Origin: Alphaproteobacteria bacterium CG1_02_46_17
GTDB lineage: Bacteria > Pseudomonadota > Alphaproteobacteria > Micavibrionales > Micavibrionaceae
Direction of reading: 5' to 3'
DNA: 40,751 bases
NCBI GenBank assembly: GCA_001871905.1
Contig: MNUG01000019.1
Coordinates: 1-40,751, forward strand
Under the pieces are notes generated by a model. The model saw nothing but the letters and a program-made list of their open reading frames with translations, was not told where the DNA came from and did no database searches. Below, one piece after another: positions 34,312-40,751 of this stretch; positions within the stretch are counted from its first letter, which is position 1, and each line of letters starts with the position of its first letter. The position numbers and the translations under genes are program-made.

Positions 34312-34917
34312 ATGATCGGGGTTATAGCTTTTTATCTATTTTCTTTTGTTTTGCTCTTGAGTGCATTTTTTGTGATTACGTCACGAAACCCTGTTTACTC
34401 GGTGTTATTCCTGATTCTGGCATTTTTTAATGCTGCCGGACTCTTCGTTCTGTTGGGAGCCGAGTTTATCGCCATGATTTTGGTGATTGTTTATGTCGGG
34501 GCGGTGGCTGTTTTATTCCTGTTCGTTGTTATGATGCTCGATGTTAATTTCTCGGATCTTCGTAAAGGAGCAATGCAATATGTCCCGTTTGGTCTGTTGA
34601 TGGGTGGCGGGTTGTTGGCTGAATTGGTTCTTTTGTATCGTGCGTGGCCTGTGCCACATGTCCCCGAGCCTGTAGATGTTACGCTTTCCGTGGACAATAC
34701 AAGTGCTTTGGGTGCTGTGCTTTATACAGATTATGTGTTTCCGTTTCAGGTATCTGGTTTGATTTTGCTGGTTGCGATGATCGGCGCGATTGTTTTGACA
34801 TTGCGCGTTCGTTCCTCGGTCTTGCGCCAAAAAGTCGGAGATCAGGTCGCCCGCAAATCCGGGGATGTGATGAAAATTGAAAAAGTTTTGAAAGGAGCTG
34901 GTGTGGATCATGCTTGA
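34312..34917 (+). CDS. nuoJ: NADH-quinone oxidoreductase subunit J
   Basis: 201 residues, five membrane helices. '[20 protein letters not shown]' contains the conserved pi-bulge helix 3 region. The C-terminal 35 residues are a charged cytoplasmic tail. The 154-base gap before it holds only an imperfect hairpin (GTGGTGC / GCAACCAC near 34275-34294) with no T-run. Its last eight bases overlap the start of nuoK. Confidence 0.95.
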   Translation: MIGVIAFYLFSFVLLLSAFFVITSRNPVYSVLFLILAFFNAAGLFVLLGAEFIAMILVIVYVGAVAVLFLFVVMMLDVNFSDLRKGAMQYVPFGLLMGGGLLAELVLLYRAWPVPHVPEPVDVTLSVDNTSALGAVLYTDYVFPFQVSGLILLVAMIGAIVLTLRVRSSVLRQKVGDQVARKSGDVMKIEKVLKGAGVDHA

Positions 34918-35221
34918 AATCAGTCTTTTCCATTATCTGACATTGGCAGCCATTTTGTTCACAATGGGCGTGTTCGGAATTTTTCTGAACCGTAAGAATG
35001 TGATCGTGATCCTGATGTCGATCGAATTGATGTTATTGGCCGTCAATATTAATTTTGTGGCGTTTTCGTCATTTCTGCACGATCTCGGCGGGCAGGTTTT
35101 TACCATGTTTATTTTAACTGTTGCTGCGGCCGAAGCTGCGATTGGTCTTGCTATTCTGGTTTCATTTTTCCGGAATAAAGGATCGATTGCTGTCGAGGAT
35201 ATTTCGTCGCTTAAGGGTTAG
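34910..35221 (+). CDS. nuoK: NADH-quinone oxidoreductase subunit K
   Basis: 103 residues, three membrane helices, the MrpC-like subunit. '[20 protein letters not shown]' with its buried Glu and '[18 protein letters not shown]' with the second Glu form the proton path. Family alignment favours ATG 34910 ('[10 protein letters not shown]') over GTG 34901, although the AGGAG site is better spaced for the GTG. Translationally coupled to nuoJ by an eight-base overlap. Confidence 0.96.
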   Translation: MLEISLFHYLTLAAILFTMGVFGIFLNRKNVIVILMSIELMLLAVNINFVAFSSFLHDLGGQVFTMFILTVAAAEAAIGLAILVSFFRNKGSIAVEDISSLKG

Positions 35222-35247
35222 TCTTAAAAGATTTTTTAGGTGTTTGC

Positions 35248-37239
35248 ATGATCTATTATATGGCAGTTTTTGCGCCTCTGATTGCTTTTTTGCTGGCAGG
35301 GTTGCTGGGTAAGAAGCTGGGCGATGCATTTTCCCAAGTGGTGACGTGCGCCGGTGTTATTCTGGCGGCGATGATTTCGGTCAAATTGTTTTTCTCGGTC
35401 GTATTGGGAATGTCTCCTGTTACCCTTCCGGTGATGGACTGGATTTCATCGGGTGATTTTGAGGCCGCATGGGTGCTCAGGCTAGATCAGCTTGCCGTCA
35501 TTATGATGTGCGTGGTCAATATTGTTTCGGCTTGTGTTCATGTGTACTCGGTTGGATATATGCACCATGACGAAGCAAAGTCGCGATTTATGGCGTATTT
35601 GTCGCTCTTTACTTTCGCCATGTTGATGCTGGTGACCTCTGACAATCTGCTCCAGCTTTTCTTCGGTTGGGAAGGGGTCGGTCTGGCGTCGTATCTGTTG
35701 ATCGGGTTCTGGTATCACAAGCATTCTGCCAATGCGGCGTCTGTCAAAGCGTTTCTGGTCAACCGTGTTGGTGATTTAGGTCTGACGCTTGGGATTATGA
35801 CTGCTTTTGTGATTTTTGGGTCGATCCAGTTTGACGATATTTTCGGAGCTGCGGCGTCGAAATCAACCGAGATGTTTACGTTCTTTGGGTATCAGTTTCA
35901 TGCTTTGACTGTGTTGTGTCTGTTGTTGTTTGTGGGCGCTGTCGGTAAATCTGCCCAGTTGGGGTTGCATACATGGTTGCCGGACGCGATGGAAGGGCCT
36001 ACCCCTGTGTCTGCTTTGATCCATGCGGCAACGATGGTCACGGCTGGCGTTTTTCTGGTCGCGCGGTTCTCTCCTGTTTTCGAATATGCGCCGGATGCCT
36101 TGATGGTGGTTTGTCTGTTCGGTGCGGTCACGGCCTTTGTTGCGGCGACCATCGGTATGACCCAGTTTGATATCAAGCGGGTCATTGCGTATTCCACCAT
36201 GTCGCAATTGGGATATATGTTTTTTGCCTTGGGGGTTTCGGCGTATTCAGCGGCGATGTTCCACCTTGTAACACATGCTTTCTTTAAGGCTCTGTTGTTC
36301 CTTGGCGCTGGATCTGTCATTCATGCGATGTCCAATGAACAAGATATGCGCAAGATGGGTGGGATCTGGAAACTTATTCCGTTCACCTATGTCGTGATGT
36401 GGATAGGGTCATTGGCGTTGGCGGGTATTCCGTTTTTTGCCGGATATTATTCCAAAGACCTGATCTTGGAATCTGCTTGGGCTTCACATAGTTCGGTTGC
36501 GCATTTTGCCTATTGGATGGGGATTGCTGCTGCGATTATGACGGCTTTTTATTCCTGGCGTTTGCTGATTATGACGTTCCACGGCAAGCCGCGCGCAGAC
36601 CACCATGTGATGGACCATGTGCATGAATCTCCACCGGTGATGACGATACCTTTGGCTGTTCTGGCTGTTGGTGCTTTGTTCTCGGGCGCACTTTTGTATG
36701 GCGGGTTTGCCGGTGTCCCTACGGAAGTTGCCTTAGTCCCTGTTGAAGGTTCCCCGTTAATTGATAAGGCGGCGTTCTTTGGTAAAAGTATTTTTGTGAT
36801 GCCGCAAAATGATTCTGTTGCCCATGCCCACCATGTCGAAGCGTGGGTTAAAAACCTGCCAACGGCGATGGGTGTGATCGGGATTTTCCTCGCGTGGCTG
36901 GCTTACAGCAAAATACCTGCGATTCCGGCATTTTTTGTTCGGGTATTCCGCCCGCTGCACACTTTGTTTTTCAACAAATGGTTCTTTGACGAGATTTATG
37001 ATGCTCTGATCGTCAAGCCTACTGTCGCGCTGGGTAAAGGGTTATGGATTGGTGGAGACAAGGCGTTGATTGATGGTTTGGGGCCTGATGGATTTGCCGC
37101 GCTTAGTCGTAGAATTGGTCAGATTTTTTCCAAATTCCAGTCCGGTTACGTCTATCAATATGCTTTCGTGATGATGATTGGTTTGTTGGCTTTGGTGTCA
37201 TGGATTGCGTATGTCACCGGAATTTTGAATTTTAATTAA
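35248..37239 (+). CDS. nuoL: NADH-quinone oxidoreductase subunit L
   Basis: 663 residues, the distal antiporter-like proton-pumping subunit with 14 core helices. 'LFFGWEGVGLASYLLIGFWY' holds the key Glu of helix 5, and 'HTWLPDAMEGPTPVSALIHA' the helix 7-8 motif with its Lys/His chain nearby. A long amphipathic lateral helix and one more membrane helix end the protein. A His-rich loop ('ADHHVMDHVHESPP') lies near 450. Confidence 0.97.
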   Translation: MIYYMAVFAPLIAFLLAGLLGKKLGDAFSQVVTCAGVILAAMISVKLFFSVVLGMSPVTLPVMDWISSGDFEAAWVLRLDQLAVIMMCVVNIVSACVHVYSVGYMHHDEAKSRFMAYLSLFTFAMLMLVTSDNLLQLFFGWEGVGLASYLLIGFWYHKHSANAASVKAFLVNRVGDLGLTLGIMTAFVIFGSIQFDDIFGAAASKSTEMFTFFGYQFHALTVLCLLLFVGAVGKSAQLGLHTWLPDAMEGPTPVSALIHAATMVTAGVFLVARFSPVFEYAPDALMVVCLFGAVTAFVAATIGMTQFDIKRVIAYSTMSQLGYMFFALGVSAYSAAMFHLVTHAFFKALLFLGAGSVIHAMSNEQDMRKMGGIWKLIPFTYVVMWIGSLALAGIPFFAGYYSKDLILESAWASHSSVAHFAYWMGIAAAIMTAFYSWRLLIMTFHGKPRADHHVMDHVHESPPVMTIPLAVLAVGALFSGALLYGGFAGVPTEVALVPVEGSPLIDKAAFFGKSIFVMPQNDSVAHAHHVEAWVKNLPTAMGVIGIFLAWLAYSKIPAIPAFFVRVFRPLHTLFFNKWFFDEIYDALIVKPTVALGKGLWIGGDKALIDGLGPDGFAALSRRIGQIFSKFQSGYVYQYAFVMMIGLLALVSWIAYVTGILNFN

Positions 37240-37253
37240 GAGACCTTGAGATT

Positions 37254-38855
37254 ATGAACGAATTTCCAATTCTTTCTCTTATGACTTTCCTTCCTCTGGT
37301 GGGAGCTGCGCTGTTGCTGCTTTTACGAGGAGAGGGGGAAGCTGTCCAGTTTCGTGCCAAGATGCTGGCTTTGCTGATGAGTGGTCTGACCTTCATTCTT
37401 TCCGTTGTCATGTTGCTTAATTTTGATCCGACGGAGGCTGACTTTCAGTTTGTTGAAAAGAGAATCTGGTTTGAAAATATCGGCATTTCTTATCATATGG
37501 GTGTTGACGGGATATCGTTATTCTTTGTTGTGCTGTCCGCGTTCCTCACACCGATCTGTATTTTGGCCAGTTGGAAATCGGTATCCAAACGTATCCGTGA
37601 ATATCTGATTTCTTTTCTGATGCTCGAGACTTTCATGATCGGAACATTCTGCGCTTTGGATGCGATTTTGTTCTATCTGTTCTTTGAGGGTGTCTTGATT
37701 CCGATGTTTATTATTATCGGGGTTTGGGGCGGGCCGCGCCGCGTTTATTCGGCCTTCAAGTTTTTCCTTTATACATTACTGGGTTCTGTTTTGATGCTGG
37801 TGGCGTTGTTGGCCATGATTGTTCAAACCGGCACTGCAGATATTCCGACGTTGATGGGGGCTGATTTTTCCCCTCATATGCAACTGTGGTTGTGGTTGGC
37901 GTTTTTCTCGAGCTTTGCTGTAAAAATGCCAATGTGGCCGGTTCATACCTGGTTGCCAGATGCCCACGTTGAGGCACCAACCGCTGGTTCAGTTATCCTT
38001 GCTGGTGTTCTGCTTAAGATGGGCGGCTATGGATTCTTGAGATTTTCTCTGCCGATGTTGCCGGATGCAACGGCGTATTTTGCGCCGATGGTGTTCGGGT
38101 TGAGCGTGGTTGCGATCATTTACACATCCTTGGTGGCGTTGGTGCAGCAGGATATGAAGAAGATGATTGCTTATTCTTCTGTTGCCCATATGGGGTTTGT
38201 GACCTTGGGTATTTTCACCTTGAATATTCAAGGTGTACAGGGGGCTGTCTTCCAGATGATAAGTCACGGCGTTATCTCTGCCGCGTTGTTCCTTGCCATT
38301 GGCGTAGTTTATGACCGTTTGCATACGCGCGACATTAATCGGTACGGCAATTTGTCCAAGAATATGCCGATTTATGCCACTGTCTTTGTCATCTTGATGC
38401 TTGGCTCGGTTGGACTTCCCGGAACATCGGGGTTTGTCGGGGAGTTTTTGGCTCTTCTCGGGGCATATAAGGTTGATACGGTCACCGCGACTTTTGCCGC
38501 AACCGGTGTTGTTTTTGGTGCGGCCTATATGTTGCTTTTGACTCGTAAACTGGTTTTTGGGCCAAAGGTCAATGACGATGCAGCCGCTATGTCCGATATG
38601 ACGGTCGTCGAAAAGGCTTATTTCCTTCCGTTGATCCTGTTGGTTTTGTGGTTGGGTGTGGCTCCGTCTTATGTGCTTGACCGGACGGCTCCTGCTATCG
38701 AGAGTTTGTTGGTGCAGTACCACGCCAAATTGGCCACAGAAGTTGAACCAAATATTGCAAATGTTCCGGAACATTCGCAAGAGCATGTCCAAATGAACGA
38801 ACAAGACCAAATGCCTTTGCAAGATCATGCTCAAAAACATGGAATGGGTGAATAA
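37254..38855 (+). CDS. nuoM: NADH-quinone oxidoreductase subunit M
   Basis: 533 residues, antiporter-like subunit with 14 helices. 'LFYLFFEGVLIPMFIIIGVW' carries the helix 5 Glu and 'HTWLPDAHVEAPTAGSVILA' the helix 7-8 motif. After the last helix there is a hydrophilic tail of about 40 residues, rich in Gln, His, Met and Glu ('EHSQEHVQMNEQDQMPLQDH'), which makes it some 30 residues longer than the usual 500 or so. Confidence 0.96.
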   Translation: MNEFPILSLMTFLPLVGAALLLLLRGEGEAVQFRAKMLALLMSGLTFILSVVMLLNFDPTEADFQFVEKRIWFENIGISYHMGVDGISLFFVVLSAFLTPICILASWKSVSKRIREYLISFLMLETFMIGTFCALDAILFYLFFEGVLIPMFIIIGVWGGPRRVYSAFKFFLYTLLGSVLMLVALLAMIVQTGTADIPTLMGADFSPHMQLWLWLAFFSSFAVKMPMWPVHTWLPDAHVEAPTAGSVILAGVLLKMGGYGFLRFSLPMLPDATAYFAPMVFGLSVVAIIYTSLVALVQQDMKKMIAYSSVAHMGFVTLGIFTLNIQGVQGAVFQMISHGVISAALFLAIGVVYDRLHTRDINRYGNLSKNMPIYATVFVILMLGSVGLPGTSGFVGEFLALLGAYKVDTVTATFAATGVVFGAAYMLLLTRKLVFGPKVNDDAAAMSDMTVVEKAYFLPLILLVLWLGVAPSYVLDRTAPAIESLLVQYHAKLATEVEPNIANVPEHSQEHVQMNEQDQMPLQDHAQKHGMGE

Positions 38856-38856
38856 G

Positions 38857-40308
38857 ATGACAGCTTTGAATTGGGTCACGATTAGTCCTTTGATGCCTGA
38901 AATTTTTACGGCGGTTGCCGGGCTCTTGCTGTTGCTGGTGGGTGCCTTGCGGGGCAAATCAAGCGTTCCATTTATTCTTTCAGCAGTTCTGGCCACGTTT
39001 TTTGTAGCAAGCTGTTTTCTGTTTTTTGGTTACAGCGATATCCGGCCTCTCGATACGATGGGTGGAATGGTCGTTGTTGACGGATTTTCAAAGTGGATGC
39101 GCCTGATTATTTTTGACGGGTTGATTGTTTCGACATTGTTGTTGGTGACATGGCTTAAAGACAACCAGATGTACAAATTCGAGATTCCGATTCTCTATTT
39201 ACTATCGGGTGTCGGGATGCTGTTTATGGTGTCTGCCAATAATTTTCTGGCTTTGTATGTTTCTCTCGAATTGTCATCTTTGAGCCTTTATGTCTTGGCG
39301 GCGATTAACCGCGATCGTCTAGACTCAACCGAAGCAGGTTTGAAATATTTTATTCTTGGCGCTCTGTCTTCTGGTCTTTTGTTATTCGGGATTTCTTTGA
39401 TCTATGGGTTTACCGGATCGCTTTTTTTTGCAGAGGTCGGCGGTATTTTGTCCCAGATGGAAATGCCTGCAGGGGCCATGGTTGGGATGGCATTTGTTCT
39501 GGCAGGATTGATATTCAAAATTTCCGGTGTCCCATTTCATATGTGGACACCAGATGTGTATCAGGGCGCACCAACTCCGGTGACGGCGTTGTTCGCGATT
39601 GTGCCAAAGGTTGCGGCATTCGGGTTGATTATCCGTCTTTTGACCGGGCCTTTTCTATCCTTGCATGAGCAAGCCGCGCAGATTTTGATTTTTGTCTCTG
39701 TGGCGTCGATGGTTGTCGGGGCTTATGCCGGATTGGCTCAAGAAAACTTTAAGCGGTTGATGGCGTATTCGTCGATTTCAAATATGGGCTACGCTTTGTT
39801 GGGATTGTTATCGGGTCAGCCAGAAGGTGTGGCGGCAGTTATTTTATACCTGATGGTTTACATGGTGATGGTGGCAGGTGTGTTTGCCGTCTTGATGGGA
39901 TTAAAACGCCAAGGCCATGCAATCGAGAATATTTCTGATTTTGCAGGATTGGGGAAATCTTCTCCGCTCATGGCGTATTCACTGGTGGCGTTACTGTTCT
40001 CGATGAGTGGAATTCCTCCGTTGGCTGGTTTCTTTGCCAAGCTGTTTATTTTCCAATCTGCTGTTGCCGGTGGGTTTTTTACGGTGGCCGTTATTGGTGT
40101 TCTGGCATCTGTTGTGGCGTCTTATTATTACCTGCGGGTTATCAAAGTCATTTTGTTTGATGAACCGATTGGTGAGTTCGACCATGATTGCTCTTATTCC
40201 CGTAAAGTTGTCATGGTGGGTGCGGTTGCCTTTATTATCATTTTCACCTTTGTGCCAAACTATTTGTTGGATCAGGCACAACTGGCGGCCAGCTCGTTGT
40301 TCCAGTAA
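38857..40308 (+). CDS. nuoN: NADH-quinone oxidoreductase subunit N
   Basis: 483 residues, third antiporter-like subunit. 'FLALYVSLELSSLSLYVLAA' holds the helix 5 Glu, and 'FHMWTPDVYQGAPTPVTALF' the helix 7-8 motif followed by the pumping Lys. ATG 38857 ('MTALNWVTISPLMPEI') is one base past the nuoM stop. Upstream ATGs in the same frame lie inside nuoM and are unlikely. It closes the nuo cluster and is followed two bases later by birA. Confidence 0.97.
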   Translation: MTALNWVTISPLMPEIFTAVAGLLLLLVGALRGKSSVPFILSAVLATFFVASCFLFFGYSDIRPLDTMGGMVVVDGFSKWMRLIIFDGLIVSTLLLVTWLKDNQMYKFEIPILYLLSGVGMLFMVSANNFLALYVSLELSSLSLYVLAAINRDRLDSTEAGLKYFILGALSSGLLLFGISLIYGFTGSLFFAEVGGILSQMEMPAGAMVGMAFVLAGLIFKISGVPFHMWTPDVYQGAPTPVTALFAIVPKVAAFGLIIRLLTGPFLSLHEQAAQILIFVSVASMVVGAYAGLAQENFKRLMAYSSISNMGYALLGLLSGQPEGVAAVILYLMVYMVMVAGVFAVLMGLKRQGHAIENISDFAGLGKSSPLMAYSLVALLFSMSGIPPLAGFFAKLFIFQSAVAGGFFTVAVIGVLASVVASYYYLRVIKVILFDEPIGEFDHDCSYSRKVVMVGAVAFIIIFTFVPNYLLDQAQLAASSLFQ

Positions 40309-40310
40309 TA

Positions 40311-40751
40311 ATGACACATCATTGGGCCATACATCATATCCCCGAAGTCACCAGCACGCAGGATGTCGCAAGACAGATGATTGCAGAAGGTGAGACGGGA
40401 TATTTTGCCATTAGGGCTGACCATCAAACATCGGGGCGCGGAAGATCCGGGAGATCATGGACATCTCTGACAGGGAATCTGCAATCGACGTTGGTCATGC
40501 CGATGACGTTCGATGTGTCGGTCGCCGCTAATTATTCTTTTTTAACGGCGGTTGCGCTGTCTTCTGCGATTGAAAAGATGATCGGTGACAGAGGGAAGAT
40601 CGAACATAAATGGCCGAACGATATCTGGGTGAATGGCCAAAAGATTGCCGGAATTTTGTTGGAAATTCATAAGAAATTTCTTTTGATTGGAACCGGCGTC
40701 AATATTGGCGAAGCGCCACAAGATGCGGTTTCGATCAATGAATTGTCAGAG
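40311..40751 (+). CDS. birA: Biotin-[acetyl-CoA carboxylase] ligase, 5' part
   Basis: The first 147 codons; the gene runs off the right edge. It attaches biotin to the carboxyl carrier protein via biotinyl-AMP. Visible motifs: 'VTSTQDVAR', the ATP/biotin loop 'TSGRGRSGRSWTS', 'KWPNDIWVNGQKIAGILLE' and 'GTGVNIG'. It starts directly with the catalytic domain, so it lacks the N-terminal DNA-binding domain of E. coli BirA and is a pure (type I) ligase. Placement right after nuoN is common in alphaproteobacteria. Confidence 0.95.
   Translation, partial: MTHHWAIHHIPEVTSTQDVARQMIAEGETGYFAIRADHQTSGRGRSGRSWTSLTGNLQSTLVMPMTFDVSVAANYSFLTAVALSSAIEKMIGDRGKIEHKWPNDIWVNGQKIAGILLEIHKKFLLIGTGVNIGEAPQDAVSINELSE

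Overview
The window looks like a piece of an alphaproteobacterial chromosome with middling base composition (by eye, a little under half G+C). Three things point there. The complex I (nuo) genes run nuoA to nuoN and are followed directly by a biotin ligase gene. A small XRE-type regulator, metK and trmB sit beside rimP-nusA-ylxR-infB. The YlxR protein carries a fused L7Ae-like domain, as is common in that class. The species cannot be fixed by reading. A CheZ homologue suggests a motile cell, and the nuo genes indicate respiration.

Layout. (1) 1-4718: the 3' end of a TamB-like gene, then on the minus strand pnp, a small DUF559 endonuclease-like gene enclosed by GC-rich hairpin repeats, a glycerophosphodiester phosphodiesterase and a six-helix membrane protein. 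(2) 4719-8845, plus strand: a secreted protein of unknown function, gpmA, a cation diffusion facilitator, an EamA-like transporter and a peptidoglycan-binding-like protein. This block separates pnp from rpsO. (3) 8880-16037, minus strand: the translation and transcription operon rimP-nusA-ylxR-infB-rbfA-truB-rpsO, with a terminator-like hairpin in its leader. (4) 16374-20311, plus strand: XRE regulator, metK, trmB, a 55-residue unknown and alanine dehydrogenase. (5) 20404-20589: tRNA-Asp(GTC) with a second copy of its 3' end exactly 100 bp downstream. (6) 20693-40308: all fourteen separate nuo genes, A to N. Non-complex-I genes sit between them: a Nudix hydrolase, a folK-folP fusion, an antisense sodium:solute symporter, a small secreted protein and a CheZ-like phosphatase. 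The 5' part of birA closes the window.

How the genes work together. The minus-strand operon supplies translation initiation, ribosome maturation, tRNA modification and transcription elongation functions. The nuo genes supply the proton-pumping NADH:quinone oxidoreductase, with every iron-sulfur subunit and all three antiporter-like subunits present and apparently intact. The inserted symporter gene runs against the nuo direction, so nuoF onward probably needs its own promoter.

No phage, IS element or CRISPR array is visible. The most unusual structures are the repeat-enclosed DUF559 gene, the duplicated tRNA-Asp 3' end, the hairpin that can mask the gpmA ribosome binding site, the terminator-like hairpin ahead of rimP, and the folKP fusion and CheZ homologue embedded in the nuo cluster.
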